From an uncultured Clostridia bacterium (GTDB taxonomy: Bacteria; Bacillota; Clostridia; Oscillospirales; Oscillospiraceae), in assembly GCA_937858235.1 (NCBI GenBank), contig CALLZZ010000281.1, forward strand, positions 1 through 29,993: 29,993 bases of DNA, given 5' to 3'. This document shows positions 7,963-14,794 of this stretch, one piece after another (position 1 is the stretch's first letter; each line of letters begins with the position of its first letter). The position numbers and the translations under genes are program-made. The notes beneath the pieces were generated by a model, which saw only the letters and a program-made list of their open reading frames with translations, was not told the DNA's origin and did no database searches.

Positions 7963-7997
7963 AACAGCGGTGTGACAGTTGTCGCACCGCTGTTTTT
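7963..7997 (+). terminator. Intrinsic terminator of the EF-G-like gene
   Basis: A 14-bp stem (7963-7976 with 7981-7994, one G-T wobble) closes the tetraloop AGTT. A T-run at 7993-7997 follows. It lies 19 nt after the stop codon. Confidence 0.9.
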
Positions 7998-8009
7998 GTG
8001 TTGAGCATA

Positions 8010-8038
8010 TTTACAATCCGTCTGCCAGCTGGCATAAT
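8010..8038 (+). promoter_or_regulatory. Promoter for the methyltransferase - LURP-one - rsmI operon
   Basis: TTTACA (8010-8015) and CATAAT (8033-8038) have a 17-nt spacer, and the -10 is preceded by TGG. It lies directly after the terminator of the preceding gene and 31 nt before the start at 8069. Confidence 0.55.
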
Positions 8039-8068
8039 GAGACGATAACAAAGAAGGGGAACACAACG

Positions 8069-8776
8069 ATGGTGCGAGAGACAATCGAACAGCTGGGACA
8101 GTACCGGCTGCGGCAGCGGGAGCACCTGCCGAAAATGGGGACGGATTCCCAAATGCTGTCCTGGTTTGCTACCATCCACGCCAGAGAAAAAGTGTGCGAT
8201 TTGGGATGTGGCGTAGGTGTGCTTGGAGTGTTGCTGGCCCGGCGGAAGACGCCACTGACGCTGGATGGCGTTGAGATTGTGGCGGAGTCGGCGAGACTGG
8301 CAGCGGAAAACCTCAGGGAAAACGGATTGCAGGGTGAGATCATCCACGGCGACCTGCGGGAGTACCGGCACTGGTATACATCGCCAGGTGGTTATGACCT
8401 GGTGGTGTCCAATCCACCCTACTTCGCACCCAACACGGGGAAAACGGCAGAAGGGGTGCGGAAAACTGCCCGCAGTGAGGAGTGCTGTACGGTGGAGGAT
8501 CTCTGTGCTGCGGCAGGATGGCTGTTGCGAACCGGTGGACGCTTTGCCCTGTGCTATCGGGCGGAACGACTGACGGCGCTTTTTGCGACCCTGCAAAAGA
8601 GCGGAATGGAGCCAAAACGATTGCAGTTGGTGCAGCATTCCCCAGCGCATCCGCCGAAGTTCATATTGGTGGAGGCAATGCGGTTGGGGAAACCGGGGCT
8701 GAAAATATTACCTACCCTGTTTGTGGCCGATTGGATTCCGCCGACGAAAGGAAATTGCAATGAAATTACTCTTTAA
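8069..8776 (+). CDS. TrmN6/YabB-type class I SAM-dependent methyltransferase
   Basis: This 235-residue Rossmann-fold methyltransferase has SAM motif I DLGCGVG (residues 44-50), an acidic motif II (VEI) and the catalytic NPPYF (115-119), the signature of N6-adenine methyltransferases acting on nucleic acid. The closest family I recognise is TrmN6 (tRNA1-Val A37) and its Bacillus counterpart YabB. In B. subtilis yabB lies just before yazA, rsmI (yabC) and abrB, and here too rsmI and abrB follow, which supports the assignment. The start ATG 8069 is preceded by AAGGGG; an upstream in-frame ATG overlaps the terminator and is rejected. The coding end overlaps the next gene by 17 nt, so the two are probably translationally coupled. 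The RNA substrate is inferred. Confidence 0.82.
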   Translation: MVRETIEQLGQYRLRQREHLPKMGTDSQMLSWFATIHAREKVCDLGCGVGVLGVLLARRKTPLTLDGVEIVAESARLAAENLRENGLQGEIIHGDLREYRHWYTSPGGYDLVVSNPPYFAPNTGKTAEGVRKTARSEECCTVEDLCAAAGWLLRTGGRFALCYRAERLTALFATLQKSGMEPKRLQLVQHSPAHPPKFILVEAMRLGKPGLKILPTLFVADWIPPTKGNCNEITL

Positions 8777-9230
8777 ACAGCGGCTGTTCTCCTGGTTCGA
8801 CAGCTATGATATTTATGACGAAGAGGGGAATGTGGTATTCACTGTTCAGGGCAAGCTGAGCATGGGGCATTGCCTGTATATCTATAACGCCCAGGGAGTG
8901 CATATTGCCACCCTTCAAGAGCGGATATTCACCCTGCTGCCCAAGTTTGAGATGTATCTGGGAGAGACCTATGTAGGATGCATCCGGAAGGAATTCTCCT
9001 TTTTCCACCCCCGCTTCACATTGGAGTGTAACGGGTGGAGCGTAGACGGAGCAGTTTTGGAATGGGACTACAACATCTGGAACGAGAGTCAAACTTTGGT
9101 GGCGACGGTCACCAAGGAGTTGCTGCGCCTGACAGACACCTATGTGATTGACGTAGCGCTGCCGGAGGATAGTTTGCTGGCGTTGATGGTGGTGTTGGCG
9201 ATTGACGCGGAAAAGTGTTCCAGAAACTAA
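8760..9230 (+). CDS. LURP-one-related / Tubby-C2-like protein
   Basis: This 156-residue protein starts MKLLFKQRLFSWFDSYDIYD and continues with alternating beta-strand patterns (NVVFTVQGKL, LYIYNAQGVHIATL), a pattern I associate with the LURP-one-related family (B. subtilis YxjI type, structurally a Tubby-like C2 barrel). No catalytic residues are expected in this family; lipid or membrane association has been proposed for Tubby folds. The start at 8760 has AAAGGA about 8 nt upstream and lies inside the 3' end of the methyltransferase gene. It sits where Bacillus carries the unrelated yazA (GIY-YIG) gene. Function is unknown. Confidence 0.75.
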   Translation: MKLLFKQRLFSWFDSYDIYDEEGNVVFTVQGKLSMGHCLYIYNAQGVHIATLQERIFTLLPKFEMYLGETYVGCIRKEFSFFHPRFTLECNGWSVDGAVLEWDYNIWNESQTLVATVTKELLRLTDTYVIDVALPEDSLLALMVVLAIDAEKCSRN

Positions 9231-9251
9231 GGGATAAGAAAGAGTGAGTGT

Positions 9252-10079
9252 ATGGCAGGAACGTTATATTTGGTGCCCACGCCCATCGGCAACCTGAGTG
9301 ATTTGTCTCAGCGTGTGATTGATACGTTGGCTAAAGTGGATTTTATTGCGGCGGAGGACACCAGAGTGTCCATTAAGATTCTCAATCACTTGGGATTGAA
9401 AAAGAAGTTGGTCAGCTACTACCGACATAATGTCGAGAGCAGCAGCATAGCCATTGTGCAGCGATTGCTGGGCGGTGAAAACTGTGCTCTGGTGACCGAT
9501 GCCGGTACGCCGGCCATCAGCGATCCGGGGGAGCAACTGGTACAGCTCTGCGCGGAGGAAGGAATTGATGTGGTAGCATTGCCAGGGCCTTGTGCGTTGA
9601 TTACAGGACTTGCAGTATCGGGGCTGCCTACGGGGCGGTTTACCTTTGAAGGTTTCCTGGCAATGAATAAGAAAAACCGGAAAACCCATTTGCAGTCCTT
9701 AGTGGGGGAGGAGCGAACAATGATTTTCTATGAAGCACCCCACAAGCTGCTGGCGACCCTGGAGGATTTGAACGAGGTGTTTGGCGGGGAGCGGAGAATT
9801 GCGCTGTGCCGGGAGTTGACTAAGCTCCACGAGGAGGTCCGCCGGACGACATTGGTGGAGGCGATCGCTTGCTACCGGGAGAACCCACCCAAAGGGGAGT
9901 TCGTGCTGGTGGTAGAGGGAGTGCAACCCCAGGTTGCAGAGAAAATCACCCTGGAAGAAGGCGTAAAGCTGGTGACGGAGCTACGGGAACGGGACGGGTT
10001 GTCCTTAAAGGACGCGGCAAAGCGAATCGCAGCGGAAACGGGATTGCCCAAGAACGAACTGTACCAGAACAGCCTGTAG
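9252..10079 (+). CDS. rsmI: 16S rRNA (cytidine1402-2'-O)-methyltransferase RsmI
   Basis: RsmI 2'-O-methylates C1402 in the decoding centre of 16S rRNA using S-adenosylmethionine. The 275-residue protein carries the tetrapyrrole-methylase-fold signatures LYLVPTPIGNLSD at the N-terminus, AAEDTR, LVTDAGTPAISDPG, the LPGPCA loop and PTGRFTFEGF, all diagnostic for RsmI. Length is normal. It follows the LURP-one gene by 21 nt and ends convergent to abrB. The methyltransferase - rsmI - abrB order matches Bacillus synteny. Confidence 0.96.
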   Translation: MAGTLYLVPTPIGNLSDLSQRVIDTLAKVDFIAAEDTRVSIKILNHLGLKKKLVSYYRHNVESSSIAIVQRLLGGENCALVTDAGTPAISDPGEQLVQLCAEEGIDVVALPGPCALITGLAVSGLPTGRFTFEGFLAMNKKNRKTHLQSLVGEERTMIFYEAPHKLLATLEDLNEVFGGERRIALCRELTKLHEEVRRTTLVEAIACYRENPPKGEFVLVVEGVQPQVAEKITLEEGVKLVTELRERDGLSLKDAAKRIAAETGLPKNELYQNSL

Positions 10080-10101
10080 CGGCAGAGAGCAAGTGTAAAA
10101 G

Positions 10102-10148
10102 GAAAAAAGGGCAAAAAGAAGCCGTCTGACCAAAAATGGCAGGCGGCT
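10102..10148 (-). terminator. Intrinsic terminator of abrB (minus strand)
   Basis: A hairpin at 10120-10148 (AGCCGTCTG with CAGGCGGCT, one wobble, plus an inner CCA/TGG stem) is followed on the minus strand by two T-rich runs (complement of 10102-10119). The orientation of the T-runs assigns it to abrB, though it may also limit read-through from rsmI. Confidence 0.75.
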
Positions 10149-10176
10149 GTGTGCATCAAAAGAGCAAAAGAGGAGA

Positions 10177-10419
10177 TTACAGCTTTTGAAGTTGACGAAG
10201 GCAGGAGAGGCAGACATTTTTATCTTTGTAACGCGTGATGTCCTTAGCGTCTCCGCAGAAGGTGCAAGAAGGCTGGTATTTCTTCAAGATAATGGAAGAA
10301 CCATCCACATAAATCTCCAATGCATCCTTTTCTACAATATCTAACGTTCTACGTAATTCGATAGGAAGAACGATACGGCCTAATTCGTCTACTTTCCGAA
10401 CGATGCCAGTCGATTTCAT
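10177..10419 (-). CDS. abrB: AbrB-family transition-state regulator
   Basis: This is an 80-residue DNA-binding protein with the swapped-hairpin AbrB/SpoVT fold at the N-terminus: STGIVRKVDELGRIVLPIE, a near-canonical AbrB/SpoVT start. AbrB proteins are dimeric or tetrameric global regulators of the shift from growth to stationary phase and sporulation. The C-terminus has C52-x2-C55 and C70-x2-C73, a zinc-ribbon-like pair common in Clostridia AbrB proteins and absent in B. subtilis AbrB. The start at 10419 is fixed by AAAGGAG 9 nt upstream and by the family N-terminus; a 15-codon upstream extension is rejected. It has its own strong promoter, and the leader between promoter and start carries several dyads, suggesting autoregulation. 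Confidence 0.92.
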   Translation of the reverse strand: MKSTGIVRKVDELGRIVLPIELRRTLDIVEKDALEIYVDGSSIILKKYQPSCTFCGDAKDITRYKDKNVCLSCLRQLQKL

Positions 10420-10453
10420 AAGGAAGCTCCTTTCTGTATATAGACTACTATTT

Positions 10454-10517
10454 GTGATCATCACGCTGCAAAAGGTGGGAATCCCACTTGAAAGTTCAGT
10501 GATACATCACTACTTTC
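10454..10517. promoter_or_regulatory. Cluster of dyads in the abrB leader (candidate operators)
   Basis: Three dyads lie between the abrB -10 and its ribosome binding site. GTGAT-N1-ATCAC is at 10454-10464. GTGGGA-N1-TCCCAC is at 10475-10487. A 28-nt dyad at 10490-10517 has arms GAAAGT plus AGTGAT and ATCACT plus ACTTTC, and contains a second GTGAT-N2-ATCAC core (10499-10510). The last dyad directly abuts the -10 and covers the expected transcription start, so it could be an operator or an mRNA hairpin. Confidence 0.5.
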
Positions 10518-10545
10518 ATTATAAACGCAAGGAGAAAAAAGTCAA
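10518..10545 (-). promoter_or_regulatory. Sigma-A promoter of abrB
   Basis: On the minus strand, TTGACT (10545-10540) and TATAAT (10523-10518) have a 16-nt spacer. About 50 nt of very AT-rich DNA lies upstream (10546-10600), resembling an UP-element. The leader to the abrB ATG is about 90 nt. Confidence 0.8.
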
Positions 10546-10601
10546 GGAATTTTCAAATATTATCCAAAAATTTATAAAAATTTTCCGAAAAATTTAATCA
10601 G

Positions 10602-10629
10602 TCATAATGGACATCCCCCTGCATAAGAG
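10602..10629 (+). promoter_or_regulatory. Possible sigma-E-type promoter for spmAB
   Basis: TCATAAT (10602-10608) matches the sigma-E -35 pattern. After 13 nt, CATAAGAG (10622-10629) matches only the CATA half of the -10 CATACAMT. In B. subtilis spmAB belongs to a sigma-E-dependent operon, so this is plausible. The predicted start site would fall inside the ribosome binding site, which weakens the call. Confidence 0.3.
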
Positions 10630-10649
10630 TGTGGGAGGGGGGATGACAG

Positions 10650-11225
10650 ATGGCAATGACGATTCTGTGGATGGGGATGGTGGCAGCCAGTATACTGTGT
10701 GGCCTTGCCACTGGGCAGATCGCAGGGGTATCGGCGGCGGTAACAGAGGGCGCAGCGGCGGCGATAGAGCTCTGTTTTTCCATGGCAGGCGTGATGTGTT
10801 TGTGGTGTGGTGTAATGGAAGGGATGAAGCGGTGCGGAATCCTAGAAAGACTGGAACATGCCCTTCGGCCTCTGCTGGGCAGGCTGTTTCCCACCGCTCG
10901 AACGGAACCGGAAACCATGGAAAAAATTGCGGCCAATGTATCGGCAAATCTCTTGGGACTGGGGAACGCAGCGACACCTCTGGGCATTCAGGCAGTGCGG
11001 CGGATGGGCAGAAACACAAATGGGATTGCCTCGGATGATATGTGTCTGTTTATCGTCTGCAATACCGCCTCTATTCAGCTGATTCCTACGACAGTGGCTG
11101 CAGTGCGCAGCGCGGCGGGGTGTGCCTCACCGTTTGATATTTTACCTGCCGTGTGGCTGTCCTCCTGTATCTCGGTGACAGTGGGGATCTGCGCGGCAAA
11201 ACTGTTAAAAAGAGTACGGAGATGA
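10650..11225 (+). CDS. spmA: Spore maturation protein A
   Basis: SpmA is an integral membrane protein needed, with SpmB, for full dehydration of the spore core; the transported species is unknown. The 191-residue sequence has the nucleoside-recognition/Gate domain with the family segments EGAAAAIELCFSMAGVMCLW, NLLGLGNAATPLGIQA and the spaced NTASIQLIPTT. Four to five hydrophobic helices are visible. The start ATG 10650 is preceded by GGAGGGGGG. The stop overlaps an ATGA at the spmB junction. Gene pair and order match other spore formers. Confidence 0.93.
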   Translation: MAMTILWMGMVAASILCGLATGQIAGVSAAVTEGAAAAIELCFSMAGVMCLWCGVMEGMKRCGILERLEHALRPLLGRLFPTARTEPETMEKIAANVSANLLGLGNAATPLGIQAVRRMGRNTNGIASDDMCLFIVCNTASIQLIPTTVAAVRSAAGCASPFDILPAVWLSSCISVTVGICAAKLLKRVRR

Positions 11226-11227
11226 CC

Positions 11228-11752
11228 ATGGATTTATTTTTTGTCATGTTGATCCCAATGATTTTGGCGGGAGTTGCCATCATCGGGACGGTCAAAGGGG
11301 TGGACGTTTATGACGGCCTCTCCGCCGGTGCACTGGATGGTTTGAAAATTCTGGTGCGAATCCTGCCACCCCTGGTGGGATTGATGACGGCAGTGTATAT
11401 GCTCCGCGCATCGGGTATGTTGGATCTGGCGGCAAAGGCATTGGCGCCGGGGCTGCACTGGTTAGGTATACCGTCGGAGACCATTGGGTTACTGATGATC
11501 CGCCCCATCAGTGGCAGCGGAGCCTTGGGAGTAGGCTCAGAGCTGATTCAGAGCTATGGACCCGATTCTCTGATTGGGCGGACAGCAGCGGTCATGATGG
11601 GCAGCACCGAGACTACCTTTTATACCATAGCGGTGTACTTTGGTGCGGCCGGAGTCCGGAATACACGGTATGCCATTCCGGCAGCACTGTGTGCCGATTT
11701 GGCGGGGTTTATTGCCGCCAGTTGGACGGTGCGTCTGTTTTTCGGCGGATAA
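11228..11752 (+). CDS. spmB: Spore maturation protein B
   Basis: This 174-residue membrane protein is the partner of SpmA in spore-core dehydration. The Gate-type domain is recognisable by LVRILPPLVGLMTAVYMLRASG, here read in parts, then the LMIRPISGSGALG motif and GSTETTFYTIAVYFG, all diagnostic for SpmB. Two in-frame ATGs exist at 11222 and 11228. The second is chosen because GGAG ends 6 nt before it but abuts the first. It starts 2 nt after the spmA stop and is certainly co-transcribed. Confidence 0.92.
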   Translation: MDLFFVMLIPMILAGVAIIGTVKGVDVYDGLSAGALDGLKILVRILPPLVGLMTAVYMLRASGMLDLAAKALAPGLHWLGIPSETIGLLMIRPISGSGALGVGSELIQSYGPDSLIGRTAAVMMGSTETTFYTIAVYFGAAGVRNTRYAIPAALCADLAGFIAASWTVRLFFGG

Positions 11753-11760
11753 GCCCTCCG

Positions 11761-11789
11761 TTGCCAAGGGGCTGCTGTCGTGGTAGAAT
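11761..11789 (+). promoter_or_regulatory. Sigma-A promoter of birA
   Basis: TTGCCA (11761-11766) and TAGAAT (11784-11789) have a 17-nt spacer, with TGG directly before the -10. The leader to the birA ATG is about 60 nt. Confidence 0.6.
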
Positions 11790-11855
11790 AGAAAAAATAA
11801 GATGGCTCTTGGAGCCGTAAAACGGCGGCAACGGTGAGGAGAGGACGTAGAAAGT

Positions 11856-12860
11856 ATGAGCAAACAGTTGATTCTGGCCATGTTAAAGGAACGGCAAAAG
11901 GAGCAGCAGAAGGAGTATCTCTCAGGAGAAGTCATGAGCGAGCGGTTGGGAATCAGCCGAGCGGCTGTGAATAAGGCGGTCAACGGACTGCGGCAGGACG
12001 GATATCAGATTGAATCCGCCCCGCGGAAGGGATACCAGCTCCTGGCGTCTCCGGATTTCCTCACAAAGGGAGAAATACTGCCCTGGCTGGAGATTGAACA
12101 GGTGGGAGAACCGCTGCTCTGCTTGGATACGGTGGACTCCACCAACAGTTATTTAAAGCGGGAGAGCCAAAACCTGCCTGCTGGAGCAGTTTTGGTAGCC
12201 AATCAGCAGACGGAGGGCCGGGGACGGTTGGGAAGATTGTTCCACTCACCTGAGAACACCGGCGTCTACCTGAGTGTTCTGTTAAAGCCGGAGCTAGCGC
12301 CTGCCCGGGCGCTGAATTTGACTGCCTATGTGGCAGTTGCGGTCTGTGAGGCAATCGAGCGTGCCACTGGACTGATTCCCGGGATCAAGTGGACCAATGA
12401 CCTGGTGCTGGGAGGAAGGAAAATCTGCGGCATTTTGACTGAGATGGCCATTGAAGGAGAGAGTGGTGCCTTACAGTATGTAATACCGGGAATCGGGGTC
12501 AACGTAAACGAGGCTCCAGAGGACTTCCCAGAGGAAATTCGGCCTGTCGCCGGCTCCTTGGCCATGGCAGCAGGTCGGAAGCTGCCCCGGGGACGGCTGG
12601 CAGCAGAAATGATTAACAGCTTGGATCGGATGTACATCAGCTGGTGTGCTGGCAGCGGCGATTATCTGGAACGGTATCGAAAGGCTTGCCTGACCATCGG
12701 GAAAGAGGTGCAGGTGCTCCATGCCGGGGAAGCGCCAAGACCCGCCTTTGCGGAAGGCGTAGATGAGAACTTTGGACTGATGGTTCGTTACCCGGATGGA
12801 TACCGGGAAACCATTACCGCAGGCGAGGTGTCTGTCCGTGGCCTGTGGGGGTATGTGTAA
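11856..12860 (+). CDS. birA: Bifunctional biotin--[acetyl-CoA-carboxylase] ligase / biotin operon repressor
   Basis: This 334-residue protein activates biotin to biotinyl-AMP and attaches it to carrier-protein lysines. Group II ligases also repress biotin genes. An N-terminal winged helix (about 1-62, LSGEVMSERLGISRAAVNKA as recognition helix region) precedes the ligase domain: DSTN (94-97), the biotinyl-AMP loop GRGRLG (121-126), IKWTNDLVLGGRKICGIL with the essential Lys, and a C-terminal SH3-like domain after about residue 285. The HTH implies repressor ability, but no bio gene is in the window. GTGAGGAG precedes the start at some distance. It has its own promoter and a terminator shared with the convergent amidohydrolase. 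Confidence 0.94.
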   Translation: MSKQLILAMLKERQKEQQKEYLSGEVMSERLGISRAAVNKAVNGLRQDGYQIESAPRKGYQLLASPDFLTKGEILPWLEIEQVGEPLLCLDTVDSTNSYLKRESQNLPAGAVLVANQQTEGRGRLGRLFHSPENTGVYLSVLLKPELAPARALNLTAYVAVAVCEAIERATGLIPGIKWTNDLVLGGRKICGILTEMAIEGESGALQYVIPGIGVNVNEAPEDFPEEIRPVAGSLAMAAGRKLPRGRLAAEMINSLDRMYISWCAGSGDYLERYRKACLTIGKEVQVLHAGEAPRPAFAEGVDENFGLMVRYPDGYRETITAGEVSVRGLWGYV

Positions 12861-12875
12861 ACCGAAAAAGCGAAG

Positions 12876-12905
12876 CCCACCGAACGGTAAATCGGTGGGT
12901 TTTTT
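12876..12905. terminator. Intrinsic terminator after birA
   Basis: An 8-bp stem (CCCACCGA 12876-12883 with TCGGTGGG 12892-12899) with an 8-nt loop is followed by TTTTTT on the plus strand. On the minus strand a T-rich stretch also follows, so it can serve the convergent amidohydrolase ending at 12911. Confidence 0.85.
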
Positions 12906-12910
12906 ATATG

Positions 12911-13687
12911 CTATCGGTTGAGGAGTCCCAAAGCGTTTCCGGAGAAAAGCTGCTCCTGTTCCTGATCAGAGAAGGGGAGGGCGTGGATATGCTTCACGCA
13001 GTCCACAAGGTTGTCGTAGGGGTAGTCGGTGCCGAAGAGCACCCGCTCCAGTCCAATCAAGTCGACCAATTTGAGAAAGGCGTCCCGGGACATGAACCGC
13101 GACCAGAGGGCGGTATCCACATATATGGGAAGCTGTGGGAGCAGATCAATCTCCTTCTGCTCAATTAAAATACCACCCATGTGCGCCAGTACCACAGGAG
13201 CACCTTGAAATGCATCCGCTACCTTAGCAAAGGTGCTGGGATAGCAGTAGTGTTCCTTGGTGGGGAGGGCACGACCGGGATGAATTACGGTAATCAGCCC
13301 CAAATCGGCGATTTTACGGTAGATGGGGCGGTATTTAGGGGTATCCAGGGAGAAATACTGAAAGGGCGGGTGAAACTTTACCCCTTTCACGCCCCGTGCC
13401 TTCATCTCGTCCAGCAGATCCAAAGTATCCGGATTGTCCGGGTGGATAGCGGCAAAGGAGAGGACACGATTGCTCTGAACCGATTGTGAGAATTGATTCA
13501 CATCCGTTACAGTGTCCAGTCGGGAGGCAACGGGGAGGAGTATGCTCAGATCAACACCGGCGTCGTTCATCTGAGAAAGAAGATGATCGGGGGTGGGGAC
13601 AGGAATATCTTGAGGCGGGACGGTATTTGCAGCCACTTTTTTGGCCAGGGCCAGTGGATAGCAGTGGGTATGGAAATCAATGATCAT
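12911..13687 (-). CDS. Amidohydrolase-family (PF04909-type) metal-dependent hydrolase
   Basis: This is a 258-residue TIM-barrel amidohydrolase of the aminocarboxymuconate-semialdehyde-decarboxylase/Amidohydro_2 group. Metal ligands follow family order: DFHTH (H6, H8), the VKFHPPFQ strand, VIHPGRALP, LAHMGG, and the late Asp of FGTDYPY. The HPDNPDTLDLLDEM region matches the group. Substrate cannot be told from sequence; members hydrolyse or decarboxylate small ring or acid substrates. The start ATG 13687 follows GAGGTGAT. It begins 35 nt after the stop of the RluA-type gene on the same strand and is probably its operon partner. Confidence 0.8.
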   Translation of the reverse strand: MIIDFHTHCYPLALAKKVAANTVPPQDIPVPTPDHLLSQMNDAGVDLSILLPVASRLDTVTDVNQFSQSVQSNRVLSFAAIHPDNPDTLDLLDEMKARGVKGVKFHPPFQYFSLDTPKYRPIYRKIADLGLITVIHPGRALPTKEHYCYPSTFAKVADAFQGAPVVLAHMGGILIEQKEIDLLPQLPIYVDTALWSRFMSRDAFLKLVDLIGLERVLFGTDYPYDNLVDCVKHIHALPFSDQEQEQLFSGNALGLLNR

Positions 13688-13722
13688 CGTTCTATCACCT
13701 CGCGTTAAGGTGCAAGGGCATC

Positions 13723-14640
13723 TTAATCGTTCAAAACAACTTGTGAGAGGATTGCAGGGGGGACAAGGGCGGACATGTCTTCCGGCAAGGGTGCAAAACA
13801 GGACACGACGGCGCTGGTAACCGGATGCTGAAAGGAGAGCGCCCAGGAGTGAAGGGCAGTGCGAGAGATGAGCTCCGGCTGTTCGATTCCGTATAAAAAG
13901 TCACCGGTGAGGGGAAAGCCTAAGTGAGACAGGTGGACGCGAATTTGATGGGTGCGTCCAGTTTCCAGCTCCAACTGCACCAAGGAACGGATACCGTCCG
14001 ACCAAAGACAACGGTAGTGAGTCACCGCCGCTGCGCCGTCTGATCGGACCTCTCGTTTTAGTACGCTGCCTACAGCCCGACCGATAGGCGCTTGAATGGT
14101 ACCTTGCTCCGGGAACAAGGCACCGTCACAGAGAGCCAGGTAGATGCGGCGAAACTGTCGGGTATGGAGCTGGTTTTTCAGGCGTTCCTGAGCGTAAGCG
14201 TGCTTTGCTACGCACATCAGTCCGGAGGTAGGGCGGTCCAGTCGATTGACGGGTCGATAGGTGTAGTGGGTGCCCCGCCCCTGGTGGTGCCAGGCCAGAT
14301 AGTTGCCCAAAGAGTCATTGTGGTGACCGGGACCGGAGTGGACAGGCACACAGGGGGGCTTGTTGACGATCAGCAGGTGTTCGTCCTCAAAGGGCAACTC
14401 CAGCGTGTGGGCTACCGGTACCAGATCCGAGGGTGGATCGGGAGGCAGTTGTAGGGGCAGAGTTTGTCCTGCTGCGACCCGATGATCCAGAAACACCCGT
14501 TGACCATTCAGGAGAATGCCCTCTGGCAGGTATTTGAGCTGTTTGATCAGACGGGCTGAGCAGTGGCAATCCCGTCGCAGCAGGGTAGAGACCCGGCAGC
14601 CGTCCTGATCAGAGTGAATGAAAAATTGCAATTTTGTCAT
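13723..14640 (-). CDS. RluA-family rRNA/tRNA pseudouridine synthase
   Basis: This 305-residue enzyme isomerises uridine to pseudouridine in RNA. A degenerate S4-like N-terminal region (about 15-60, VSTLLRRDCHCSARLIKQL) is followed by NKPPCVPVH (93-101) and the catalytic NRLDRPTSG (132-140) with D135 as nucleophile. The expected HxRLDxxTSG has Asn instead of His at its first position. The C-terminal LETGRTHQIRVHLSHLG motif is complete. The start at 14640 is set by GAGGTG 6 nt upstream; a 31-codon N-terminal extension is rejected because it would run into the promoter. Which RluA/B/C/D-like target it has cannot be decided. It is divergent to hemW and in an operon with the amidohydrolase. Confidence 0.9.
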   Translation of the reverse strand: MTKLQFFIHSDQDGCRVSTLLRRDCHCSARLIKQLKYLPEGILLNGQRVFLDHRVAAGQTLPLQLPPDPPSDLVPVAHTLELPFEDEHLLIVNKPPCVPVHSGPGHHNDSLGNYLAWHHQGRGTHYTYRPVNRLDRPTSGLMCVAKHAYAQERLKNQLHTRQFRRIYLALCDGALFPEQGTIQAPIGRAVGSVLKREVRSDGAAAVTHYRCLWSDGIRSLVQLELETGRTHQIRVHLSHLGFPLTGDFLYGIEQPELISRTALHSWALSFQHPVTSAVVSCFAPLPEDMSALVPPAILSQVVLND

Positions 14641-14681
14641 AACTGGCACCTCAAATGACGGAGAACTGTTGTCTGTGGAGA

Positions 14682-14711
14682 AGGATAGCCTATCTGATAG
14701 AAAAGTGTCAA
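14682..14711 (-). promoter_or_regulatory. Promoter of the RluA - amidohydrolase operon
   Basis: On the minus strand, a consensus TTGACA (14711-14706) and TATCCT (14687-14682) have an 18-nt spacer. The -10 ends 41 nt before the start codon. The -35 is the mirror image of a TTGACAC at 14727-14733 facing hemW. Confidence 0.55.
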
Positions 14712-14741
14712 GCAGGATACAGAAATTTGACACATTACGAT

Positions 14742-14769
14742 TTGCAAATTCCCTATAATATACTATAAT
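14742..14769 (+). promoter_or_regulatory. Tentative promoter of hemW
   Basis: TTGCAA (14742-14747) and TATAAT (14764-14769) are 16 nt apart. A second TATAAT lies at 14754-14759, but the consensus TTGACA at 14727-14732 is 21 nt from it, which is too far. The promoter is clearly in this stretch, but the exact elements are ambiguous. Confidence 0.45.
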
Positions 14770-14794
14770 GTTATCCGTGAAAAGGGGGAGCCCG

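Noticed and set aside
10607..11038. 143-codon plus-strand frame overlapping spmA
   Set aside because: Different frame from the clear SpmA sequence, with low-complexity Gly/Ser/Asn composition typical of a shadow.
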